From Ktedonobacterales bacterium (GTDB lineage: Bacteria > Chloroflexota > Ktedonobacteria > Ktedonobacterales > JADMIN01): a stretch of 5,702 nucleotides of DNA. Numbering within the stretch: position 1 is the first letter of the stretch; each line of letters opens with the position of its first letter. The DNA lies in NCBI GenBank assembly GCA_025928125.1, contig JAICKD010000256.1, forward strand, positions 1 to 5,702, written 5' to 3'. Made by a program: the position numbers and the translations under genes. Of this stretch, positions 1 through 5,224 are shown one piece after another. The notes under the pieces were generated by a model, which had not been told where the DNA came from, ran no database searches, and saw only the letters and a program-made list of their open reading frames with translations.

Positions 1-1
1 A

Positions 2-610
2 CTCGATGACCTCTCGAAGAACTCGAATCATCAGGGGGTGGTGGCGCTGGTTGCGCCGCGCACCTACTCGGACGTGGACGACATCCTGCTGCGCGCCAAG
101 GAGCTGGGCGAGGACCCGCTGGTGCTGGTGCTCGACGCGATCCAGGATGTGCATAACCTGGGGTCACTGATCCGCACTGCCGAGGTCGTCGGCGCGCATG
201 GCGTCATCATCCCGGAGCATCGCGCGGCTGGCCTCACGCCGGTGGTAGACAAGACCTCGGCGGGCGCCGTCGAGTTCCTGCCGGTGGCGCAGGTGACGAA
301 TATCACGCGCACGCTCGACGACCTCAAGAAGCGCGGCCTCTGGTGTATTGGGCTGGAAGGCTCGGCCAAAACGCGCTTCGATCAGGCCAACCTCAAGGGG
401 CCAATCGCGCTGGTGGTGGGCAACGAGGGCAAGGGCATCAGCAGACTGGTGAGGGAGCATTGCGATCTGCTGGTTAGCCTGCCGATGCGCGGCCACGTTG
501 GCTCACTCAACGCCGCCATCGCTGGCTCCGTCACGCTCTACGAGATCTGGCGTCAGCGTGGCTGGGCGGCGCCCGTCAGCCCCAGCCTGAGCGTGGAGGA
601 GGGCGAATAG
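2..610 (+). CDS. rlmB: 23S rRNA (guanosine-2'-O)-methyltransferase RlmB, 3' part
   Basis: SpoU/TrmH-family enzyme that moves a methyl group from S-adenosylmethionine to a ribose 2'-OH; RlmB acts on a guanosine in the peptidyl-transferase region of 23S rRNA. The frame is open from base 2 and the N-terminal substrate-binding domain lies outside the window. The GTG at 38 is not the start: the codons before it read LDDLSKNSNHQG, the linker usually found ahead of the catalytic domain. All three knotted (SPOUT) motifs are visible: DAIQDVHNLGSLIRTA with the key Asn codon at 155-157, LVVGNEGKGIS around 410-442, and SLPMRGHVGSLNAAIAG around 476-526. DKTSAGAVEFLPVAQVTNI between motifs 1 and 2 is typical of the RlmB branch. 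The C-terminus is intact, with a TAG stop at 608-610, only 13 bp before the inserted block. The call is firm at family level; the exact target nucleotide is inferred. Confidence 0.93.
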   Translation, partial: LDDLSKNSNHQGVVALVAPRTYSDVDDILLRAKELGEDPLVLVLDAIQDVHNLGSLIRTAEVVGAHGVIIPEHRAAGLTPVVDKTSAGAVEFLPVAQVTNITRTLDDLKKRGLWCIGLEGSAKTRFDQANLKGPIALVVGNEGKGISRLVREHCDLLVSLPMRGHVGSLNAAIAGSVTLYEIWRQRGWAAPVSPSLSVEEGE

Positions 611-623
611 CCCTGGGTTAGCG

Positions 624-644
624 TAACGTGAGTCTTGGATAAGC
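624..644 (+). repeat. Left terminal inverted repeat of the IS982 element and of the larger unit
   Basis: The 21-bp sequence has the core GTGAGTCTTGGATAAGC (628-644). Its reverse complement recurs at 5204-5224 with one mismatch and at 3273-3293 with five mismatches. It lies 70 bp upstream of the transposase start, the expected place for an IS left end. With the preceding bases it forms GTTA-GCG-TAAC (617-627), so the precise element edge is ambiguous by four bases. Confidence 0.82.
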
Positions 645-701
645 GAAATGACTTCAGTCGGGATATGATGCGGTTCTCAAACAACCCGTCAGTCCCGATC
701 T

Positions 702-706
702 GGAGG
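702..706 (+). promoter_or_regulatory. Ribosome binding site of the IS982 transposase
   Basis: GGAGG lies 8 bases before the ATG at 715. It fixes the transposase start even though only the first 21 or so codons of the reading frame remain upstream of the insert. A TATGAT sequence at 664-669 could be the -10 element of the IS promoter, but no convincing -35 sits at the right distance. Confidence 0.65.
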
Positions 707-714
707 CATCGCAG

Positions 715-778
715 ATGAGTGTACTCGACCTGTACTGTTCGGTAGATGCATTCTGGCAGGATTTCGCGCCGCTCTGGG
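715..778 (+). pseudogene. IS982 transposase, 5' fragment
   Basis: The first codons read MSVLDLYCSVDAFWQDFAPLW, matching the usual IS982 opening (short leader, then a YC-x-VDDF-like motif). Homology stops at about 778, where a 10-bp sequence begins an inserted segment. From there the frame continues through unrelated residues to a stop at 865-867, giving a 50-residue chimera. The missing part resumes in the same frame at 2449 with PLW again and then EREQVAAG. A GGAGG ribosome site precedes the ATG. This fragment would have no transposase activity. Confidence 0.82.
769..778 (+). repeat. Left copy of 10-bp direct repeat (probable target-site duplication)
   Basis: CCGCTCTGGG occurs here and at 2449-2458, in the same transposase frame (Pro-Leu-Trp) each time. 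The bases beyond it differ on both sides. Collapsing the two copies restores the transposase reading frame, as expected for a target-site duplication made by insertion into the gene. Confidence 0.75.
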
Positions 779-813
779 GGGCGCTAAGCGACTGGGCGTT
801 GTTTTATCTCGTG

Positions 814-856
814 AACTGCTTGTTTCTTCAGGTACAGCCTGGGAAAACAAGCAGTT
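814..856. repeat. Perfect 12-bp inverted repeat (hairpin)
   Basis: AACTGCTTGTTT (814-825) and AAACAAGCAGTT (845-856) are exact reverse complements separated by a 19-base loop. The hairpin lies near the left edge of the hydrolase segment, about 100 bp beyond the end of the hydrolase gene. It could end - strand transcripts, but no T-run follows on either strand, so a classical intrinsic terminator is not supported. A structural site of the mobile segment is equally possible. Confidence 0.55.
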
Positions 857-952
857 TCTCATTGTAGTTGGAAATACGCTGGGAGTGCAGGTCACCTTCT
901 CTGATAGATTGCCTCACATCCACTGGATCTTATCTCGGGTGTCAGGTCTCAC

Positions 953-2065
953 CTACGGGAGGTTCGGCCCAGGCGATGGCCGCAGAGTAACGCCGTTCGA
1001 TTGTACCTGGATACCATTGACGCCCAGGGTGTCCAGCCCCTCTACTATCCGCTGGCCAGTAAGGTAGGGGATCTGTGTGGTATCGCCCAGCGCGTAATAA
1101 CGCACCAGCGAAGCCAGGTAGGCCGCCGCAGTGTGCTGCTGGGCATCACGGCTGATGCCGCCGTCTACGTCTTCCACAAGAGTTCTGCTGCATGAATTGT
1201 CAGAAGGGCAGAGGTTGTCGGTATAGCCGAAGTGCGACGCCTTTGGAATCATGACCAGTGTCTTAGGCGTCCCTGAGTTTGTGTAAGCCTGCATGGGGTC
1301 AGCATCTTGGTTGATATCCCAGCTGCTTCCTATCACCACCAGGTTGCGTACGTTCCTGCTCCCGAAGATAGATCCTTCCACGGGAGCGACGAGGCCGTAG
1401 GACAGTGACTTGATGTGGCTATCTCCCGCGAGCATTGGCCCTGCGTTGACCGCTCCACCGCCACCAGTCGAGTGCCCGGCCAGCACGACATGCGAGAGAT
1501 CCAATTGGTTGGAGAAGAGCGTCGCATTCAACGAGTCCAGTAGGTATTTGTAGCATGCCGTCAGCACTGAGGCGCGACTCGAGAATTCGTTCTGGGAACC
1601 TGGCGGTGGCGCCCAGCTCAGGTCTGGGACAAGGCAGACACAGCCGTAGGAGGCTACATGGAACATTATGGTGCCCAGTTCGGTGAAGTCCCGATCCAGC
1701 AGGTTGTTTGAAGGAGGGGCATTAATCGAGCGAAATGCGTGCGCAAACAGCAGAATTGGGAACGGCCCACCGCCGCTGAGATGAATCGGGCTTGTTGAGT
1801 GCAGGCTGGAGGGGTAATAGACGGCGACCTTCACACTCGACGGCGTACTCTCTGGCTGAGGGAGCGCCATTGTGCCTGGGGTCTCCCCGAGGATCAGCAT
1901 CCTGGGCGTATACGGGCCTGCCAGGAGGGGAGAAGGCCGAGGCGTGACGGTGGGGGCGATATTCCCCGTGGGTGTGGCAGTGATATCACACCCCGCCAAC
2001 ATTGCAGCCGCGCCCAGGCCAGTCGCGGCGAGGAAGGCGCGCCGGGTCAGAATTGGTTGTGGCAT
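953..2065 (-). CDS. Tat-exported lipoprotein alpha/beta hydrolase (esterase/lipase-like)
   Basis: A 370-residue secreted serine hydrolase. The N-terminus has a twin-arginine motif (TRRAFLAATG, Arg8-Arg9), a hydrophobic stretch, and a lipobox LAGC with Cys26. It should therefore be exported folded and lipid-anchored on the outer face of the membrane. A low-complexity Pro/Thr linker follows to about residue 55. The hydrolase core has a strand FPILLFAHA (102-110), typically followed by oxyanion-hole residues, the nucleophile elbow GHSTGG with Ser199, a candidate acid around Asp250-Asp256, and His278 in KASHFG. The pattern resembles the chlorophyllase, dienelactone-hydrolase and PAF-acetylhydrolase-like groups. 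The substrate cannot be told. The start is supported by GGGAG 8 bases upstream (about 2074-2078). A weak promoter-like pair on the - strand (TTGTCA, 18 bp, AACAAT) lies about 60 bp upstream. The gene lies entirely inside the segment inserted in the IS982 transposase, and looks intact. Confidence 0.85.
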   Translation of the reverse strand: MPQPILTRRAFLAATGLGAAAMLAGCDITATPTGNIAPTVTPRPSPLLAGPYTPRMLILGETPGTMALPQPESTPSSVKVAVYYPSSLHSTSPIHLSGGGPFPILLFAHAFRSINAPPSNNLLDRDFTELGTIMFHVASYGCVCLVPDLSWAPPPGSQNEFSSRASVLTACYKYLLDSLNATLFSNQLDLSHVVLAGHSTGGGGAVNAGPMLAGDSHIKSLSYGLVAPVEGSIFGSRNVRNLVVIGSSWDINQDADPMQAYTNSGTPKTLVMIPKASHFGYTDNLCPSDNSCSRTLVEDVDGGISRDAQQHTAAAYLASLVRYYALGDTTQIPYLTGQRIVEGLDTLGVNGIQVQSNGVTLRPSPGPNLP

Positions 2066-2209
2066 GGATGCGACTCCCGTTTCTTTGCCGTGATGCTAGA
2101 TACAACAGCTATTGTTTAGGAACGTATGATCACTTGACAAGCTCTCAATACTCTAAACGCAGGCACATTTGGATCGTAACATGATAAAACTGAACAGGCG
2201 AGGGCCACG

Positions 2210-2410
2210 CTACGGTACATCTCGCGCGTTTCTGTGAAGAGCATACCGCCAGCGATCATCACAGCGTTTACACCGCCCGTGCGCCACGTGCGAGTGCTCG
2301 GTCGTGCCGCAGTCAATGCAGGCATCGTGATCACGTGCCCAGCGCTCAGGCATTGCCTGCCCTGGTTTACGCTGCCCACGAGCAATTGGAGAGTGTATAA
2401 TTTCTGCCAT
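2210..2410 (-). CDS. Small zinc-ribbon-like protein, unknown function
   Basis: A 66-residue ORF with a compact metal-site pattern: C31-x2-C34, His residues at 39, 41 and 44, then C47-x2-C50, in CIDCGTTEHSHVAHGRCKRC. This spacing suggests one treble-clef or zinc-ribbon fold. The C-CGTT-H-GxC-C pattern recalls short zinc-binding modules I associate with mobile and phage-derived genes of Chloroflexota; that association is from memory and untested. The ATG at 2408-2410 has only a poor AGAAG ribosome site. The gene lies 38 bp inside the right edge of the hydrolase segment and upstream of the hydrolase on the same strand, about 145 bp apart, so co-transcription is possible. It may be a fragment of a larger protein cut by the insertion boundary. 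An overlapping ORF in another frame (2116-2385) has no such pattern. Confidence 0.45.
   Translation of the reverse strand: MAEIIHSPIARGQRKPGQAMPERWARDHDACIDCGTTEHSHVAHGRCKRCDDRWRYALHRNARDVP
2396..2401 (+). promoter_or_regulatory. Possible outward -10 box at the insert edge
   Basis: A perfect TATAAT faces the 3' transposase fragment, 48 bp before the insert boundary. The best sequence 17 bp upstream is TGCCCA, a poor -35. It might drive transcription out of the segment into the transposase remnant, but a chance match is quite possible. Confidence 0.25.
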
Positions 2411-2448
2411 AGCGACTTCTGAAGGCGCTGACAGCCCTATGGAACTGC

Positions 2449-2458
2449 CCGCTCTGGG
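2449..2458 (+). repeat. Right copy of 10-bp direct repeat
   Basis: CCGCTCTGGG is identical to 769-778 and marks the point where the transposase coding sequence resumes (PLW, then EREQVAAG). Confidence 0.75.
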
Positions 2459-3272
2459 AGCGCGAGCAGGTGGCGGCGGGTCGGCGACGGCGACGCGCGA
2501 CCCGGCTGAGTCCCAGTGAGATCATGACGATCCTGATTCTCTCCCAGCAGTCGGGCTACCGCACCTTCAAAGGCTTCTATACGCAGCACGTCCAGACGCG
2601 CCTGCGCGCTGAGTTCCCGCAGTTGGTGAGCTACGTGCGCTTCGTGGCGCTCACCTCACGTGTGCTGCTGCCTCTGGGGGTCTACCTGCAGACACAGTTT
2701 GGCGCTTGTACGGGCATCAGCTTTATCGACTCGACCAGCCTGAGCGTCTGCAAGAACGCCCGCATTGCGCAGCACCGCGTCTTTCGTGTCGACGCGCCGC
2801 GGCAAGACCTCGGTCGGCTGGTTCTATGGGTTCAAGCTGCATTTGGTGGTCAACGACTGCGGCGAGGTGCTGGCCGTGCGCCTGACCCCAGGCAATGTCG
2901 ATGACCGCCGTCCCGTTCCCCGCCTGGCGCGACGCCTGTTCGGGAAGCTCTTCGGCGACCGCGACTATATCTCCCAGGCGCTCGCCAAACAGCTCTTCAC
3001 GACCCATGGGCTGCGGCTGATCACCAAAGTGCGCAAGAACATGCGCGAACGGCGGCTCGCCTACACCGACAAACTGTTGCTTCGCAAGCGGGCGCTCATT
3101 GAGAGCGTCAACGACCAACTCAAGAACGTCTGCCAGATCGAGCACTCCTGCCATCGTAGCCCGTACAATTTCCTGGTTCACCTTGTGGCGGGACTGATCG
3201 CCTACTGCCACCAGCCCAAGAAGCCTTCCCTCCGCCTGGAGCCAGCATTCGATCTCTTGATGGCTGGGTCGT

Positions 3273-3293
3273 GTATATCCAAATCTCACATTC
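3273..3293 (-). repeat. Inner (diverged) right terminal repeat of IS982
   Basis: It matches the outer right repeat at 16 of 21 positions and keeps the TATCCAAA and CTCAC blocks. The match extends without gaps upstream: 3259-3293 against 5190-5224 gives 25 of 35. It lies directly at the end of the transposase homology, where the right end of a normal IS982 should be. Confidence 0.68.
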
Positions 3294-3444
3294 ATGGACG
3301 TATTCCCATAACCTCTTTTCAGGCTTTTACGTCGCTCTGCGCGACGATAACCGTGTCATCACAGCCATCATGCGTGCCCTTGAGGGATTCTACTGCGCAA
3401 ACAACCGCCCCCACCGCGAGACTGGCGCCCACATGCAGGCGTCC
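3294..3444. other. Gap between the IS right end and the surface-protein promoter
   Basis: No gene is supported here. The transposase frame stays open by chance through this stretch to a stop at 3470-3472, but with no family resemblance. It is probably the native upstream region of the following gene. Confidence 0.5.
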
Positions 3445-3473
3445 TTGCGACGACGCCGCCAATCTGCTATAGT
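3445..3473 (+). promoter_or_regulatory. Sigma-70-type promoter of the surface-protein gene
   Basis: TTGCGA (3445-3450), a 17-bp spacer, and TATAGT (3468-3473). This is the best promoter match in the window and points at the gene starting at 3551, leaving a 5' leader of about 70 bases. It lies outside the IS982 right end, so the cargo gene appears to have its own expression signal. A separate TTGACA at 3486-3491 lacks a -10 partner. Confidence 0.6.
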
Positions 3474-3535
3474 GAAAGCGCCTGGTTGACACTCTGCCTC
3501 CCGCGCCGCTGTCCGCGCACGACGCCGTCGCGTAT

Positions 3536-3542
3536 GGAAGGA
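3536..3542 (+). promoter_or_regulatory. Ribosome binding site of the surface-protein gene
   Basis: GGAAGGA ends 8 bases before the ATG at 3551 and supports that start, which also gives a well-formed signal peptide. Confidence 0.75.
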
Positions 3543-3550
3543 TCCCGCAC

Positions 3551-5014
3551 ATGTACACCATCAAGCGGCTGGGTCGTCTTGCGCCGATTACACTGATGCT
3601 AATCCTCGCGTGCGCATTGGCCCTCACGGGCGCGTGCCTGACTGCGCCGCGCGCCAACGCCGCTGGCGACACGGTGACGCTTGAAATCACCAATCCCCAA
3701 ACACAATACCCTTATGGGTCCAATGTGGCGGTGCGGGTGACGGTTCAACTAGGCGGCGTTCCATTAGGTCCTGGTGAGAATCCGCAAGCGGGCTACGGTT
3801 TGTTTGTGAACGTCCCCAATGCCAACAGTTATCAAGTCAACTGGGTATCGAACTCCGCCGATGGCTTGACCTTCACGTTTGCTGGCGATATTGGACATGT
3901 CGACCCTGGCAATTACACGGCGACCACCAGCTATGAGAACCCCGATACCCACGTTACGACCACCAGCAATACGGTCTCGTTCACGGTGGTCACGGGGCCC
4001 AGCTCCGTTACGTGCCAACCTCTCAGCAATACTGTACTTGTCGGCGCCTCCCTTCCGATCAACACCTACCTGAACGGTATTCCCTCGCCAAGGGGTGAGA
4101 CATTTACGGTGTCGCTATCTGGGCCGGTGACGAGTCCTCCCGTCACCATGCAGACAGACTCCTTAAGCTCCGTATACATTACCGCGCCCACGACGATCGG
4201 ATCCTATTCGCTGATCTGCTCCTTTGCTGGGGACACTAGGTACAACGGGTCTTCGGTGACCATACCGAATGCCCTCACGGTGAACGGCAACGCGCATATC
4301 GCGGGCATGAAGCTCTACACGAACCCCACCACCACGCAGCGTGGCGTGGTGTTGACCTTCTATATCACGCTGCAGCCAGCGCCAGGATTACCCACGCCGA
4401 CTGGCTATCTGACCATCCATTTTGGCCCAGCAAATCAACAATACTTCACGTACCAGTCTGTAGCGGTTGGCGCCCACGGCGACACGCTGGTGCAGTTGGA
4501 TGCGCTCCCTGTCTATGGCTCGCTCGCGATTAGTCCGATCATCATCTCATATGGCGGGGACTCGCACTACACGCACAGCAGTTTCACGTTCTCGTTGACC
4601 AACCCGCCGATCCCTGGCAGCGCGCCAAGCAGTGGGACTACACTCGGCTCCAAGGATGGCAAGAGTGGCGGCTCGGCCACACCCACCACGACGGCGGAGA
4701 CGCCCACCACGACGGCGGAGACCCCCACGACGACGCTGGAGCCTAGTCCAACCGCCACTGTGATCGCGCCGCCGACCACAGGGTCCACCACGCCCACCGA
4801 GCCCAACGTGGCAATTCCTGCCCCGCTGCTGTGGGTGACCGGTGGGATCGGGGCTGTGATCGCCCTTGGCGCCGCCGCAGGCTTAGTCTTCTACCTGCGG
4901 CGCCGGCCGGGCTTACCGCTCGACAACCAGGACTTGGTGGCCACGTCCGCGCCTGACGCGTCCGCGCCTGACGCGTCCTCGCCGCCGCCTGTGGAAGGGC
5001 GCCCCGACGAATAG
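3551..5014 (+). CDS. Secreted Ig-like repeat surface protein with Thr/Pro stalk and C-terminal membrane anchor
   Basis: A 487-residue protein predicted to project from the cell surface. It has a signal peptide (basic start, hydrophobic core about 12-28, likely cleavage after ANA near residue 37). Three beta-rich Ig-like regions follow: about 40-147, 148-245 and 246-350. Regions 2 and 3 contain FAGDTRYNGSS (225-235) and YGGDSHYTHSS (334-344), the GD-x2-Y-x2-S strand pattern of bacterial Ig-like (Big_3-type) domains. Cys155 and Cys223 could form a domain disulfide. A Thr/Pro-rich stalk (about 351-420) includes three TPTTTAE-like units. A single membrane helix (about 425-448) is followed by the stop-transfer cluster RRR and a short acidic-Pro tail with a repeated SAPDA. 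There is no LPXTG motif, so anchoring is by the helix. No enzyme motif is seen; adhesion or a structural role is inferred. The gene sits between the inner and outer IS982 right ends with its own promoter and appears intact. Confidence 0.8.
   Translation: MYTIKRLGRLAPITLMLILACALALTGACLTAPRANAAGDTVTLEITNPQTQYPYGSNVAVRVTVQLGGVPLGPGENPQAGYGLFVNVPNANSYQVNWVSNSADGLTFTFAGDIGHVDPGNYTATTSYENPDTHVTTTSNTVSFTVVTGPSSVTCQPLSNTVLVGASLPINTYLNGIPSPRGETFTVSLSGPVTSPPVTMQTDSLSSVYITAPTTIGSYSLICSFAGDTRYNGSSVTIPNALTVNGNAHIAGMKLYTNPTTTQRGVVLTFYITLQPAPGLPTPTGYLTIHFGPANQQYFTYQSVAVGAHGDTLVQLDALPVYGSLAISPIIISYGGDSHYTHSSFTFSLTNPPIPGSAPSSGTTLGSKDGKSGGSATPTTTAETPTTTAETPTTTLEPSPTATVIAPPTTGSTTPTEPNVAIPAPLLWVTGGIGAVIALGAAAGLVFYLRRRPGLPLDNQDLVATSAPDASAPDASSPPPVEGRPDE
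4682..4744 (+). repeat. Three 21-bp tandem repeats in the stalk
   Basis: The units start at 4682, 4703 and 4724. The first two differ only at the last base and the third has diverged. Each encodes seven residues (TPTTTAE type). In-frame units of this kind can vary in number between strains and change stalk length. Confidence 0.8.
4946..4975 (+). repeat. Two identical 15-bp tandem repeats in the cytoplasmic tail
   Basis: TCCGCGCCTGACGCG occurs twice in a row, encoding SAPDA twice near the C-terminus of the surface protein. The in-frame duplication is recent enough to be identical at the DNA level. Confidence 0.8.
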
Positions 5015-5028
5015 GCAAGAGCTTGGCC

Positions 5029-5060
5029 GGCGGTCGTAACCGCGTCTAAGGGCGACCGCC
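5029..5060 (+). terminator. Hairpin after the surface-protein gene
   Basis: GGCGGTCG (5029-5036) pairs perfectly with CGACCGCC (5053-5060) across a 16-base loop, beginning 14 bases after the stop codon. No T-run follows, so this may be a GC-rich terminator or transcript-end stabiliser. Function is inferred from position only. Confidence 0.4.
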
Positions 5061-5174
5061 CGCCACGCTCGTTGCACCGCAGCCTACGTGGGCTAGCCGT
5101 TCTCCAAAACGTACCGATTTATTCCACGAGGGAAGAAACCGCGTTTGGTTCCTGCTTCACGGGAGGCAGTTTCA

Positions 5175-5194
5175 CCATCGTCTCACGACGATGG
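5175..5194. repeat. Perfect 7-bp hairpin near the outer right end
   Basis: CCATCGT (5175-5181) and ACGATGG (5188-5194) flank a 6-base loop just inside the outer right terminal repeat. It may be a subterminal structure of the mobile unit or a weak transcription stop; there is no T-run. Confidence 0.4.
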
Positions 5195-5203
5195 CCAGCT
5201 AGG

Positions 5204-5224
5204 GCTTATCCAAAACTCACGTTA
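5204..5224 (-). repeat. Outer right terminal inverted repeat
   Basis: Reverse complement of the left repeat with one mismatch (GTGAGTTTTGGATAAGC core against GTGAGTCTTGGATAAGC). It sits 1931 bp beyond the inner, diverged right end and has no transposase next to it. Its last bases supply the stop codon of the - strand membrane gene. Confidence 0.82.

Larger units (their letters stand above)
779..2448. mobile_element. 1670-bp inserted segment carrying a hydrolase gene, no transposase
   Basis: The segment is bounded exactly by the CCGCTCTGGG direct repeats and separates two parts of one transposase gene. It encodes an alpha/beta hydrolase lipoprotein and a small CxxC/CxxC ORF, both on the - strand. 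I see no transposase, integrase or recombinase in it. Clear terminal inverted repeats are also absent. The best match is weak: GGGCGCTAAGCGACT at the left tip against GGGCTGTCAGCGCCT, 11 of 15, read from the other strand starting 11 bp in from the right tip. It is therefore either a non-autonomous element mobilised in trans or the remnant of a larger one. Its class is unknown. Confidence 0.65.
624..3293 (+). mobile_element. IS982-family insertion sequence, interrupted by a 1.67-kb insert and decayed
   Basis: It runs from the left repeat at 624 to a diverged right repeat at 3273-3293. Subtracting the 1680 bp of insert plus one duplicated decamer leaves 990 bp, the usual size of IS982-family elements. 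The reconstructed transposase is about 300 residues, also the family norm, and holds all three DDE-type acidic residues. The copy cannot make an intact transposase: the gene is split after codon 21 and frame-shifted near 2791-2800. The right end differs from the left at 5 of 21 positions. Confidence 0.85.
2449..3293 (+). pseudogene. IS982 transposase, 3' fragment with frameshift
   Basis: DDE transposase of the IS982 family. The first part (2449 to about 2793) reads RLSPSEIMTILILSQQSGYR, then SFIDSTSL with the first catalytic Asp at 2728-2730. Homology passes to the next frame at about 2791-2800, from HRVFRVDA to RGKTSVGWFYGFKLHLVV. The second Asp is in LFGDRDYIS (2957-2959) and the Glu in IESVNDQLK (3101-3103). 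The family-typical tail LIAYCHQPKKPSL follows. The shift fits loss of 2 bp from a GC-rich run, or gain of 1 bp. There is no slippery heptamer, so decay is likelier than programmed frameshifting. The coding frame runs through the right terminal repeat (CISKSHI) and closes only at 3470-3472 in flanking DNA. The GTG at 2470 is not a genuine start; this is the continuation of the gene begun at 715. Confidence 0.85.

Noticed and set aside
38..40. GTG as start of the methyltransferase
   Set aside because: The frame stays open to the window edge and the preceding residues (SKNSNHQG) fit the RlmB linker, so the true start is outside the window.
885..1195. Small + strand ORFs near the end of the hydrolase gene
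   Set aside because: Mostly antisense to the hydrolase, with no domain features or ribosome site.
2134..2139. Perfect TTGACA on the + strand upstream of the hydrolase
   Set aside because: No -10-like sequence 16-18 bp downstream on that strand and no gene in that direction before 2449.
2116..2385. 89-codon ORF on the - strand overlapping the zinc-ribbon ORF
   Set aside because: No recognisable motif; it overlaps a frame with a regular CxxC/CxxC pattern and has no good ribosome site.
2723..3295. 190-codon ORF on the - strand
   Set aside because: Antisense to the well-conserved IS982 transposase; a shadow of its codon pattern.
4682..4744. Short tandem repeats as a possible CRISPR-like array
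   Set aside because: The units are directly adjacent with no spacers and are in frame within the surface-protein gene.
4567..5018. Overlapping - strand ORFs rich in Val/Ser and Arg/Ala
   Set aside because: Antisense reading of the Thr/Pro repeats and GC-rich tail of the surface protein; low complexity and no start signal.
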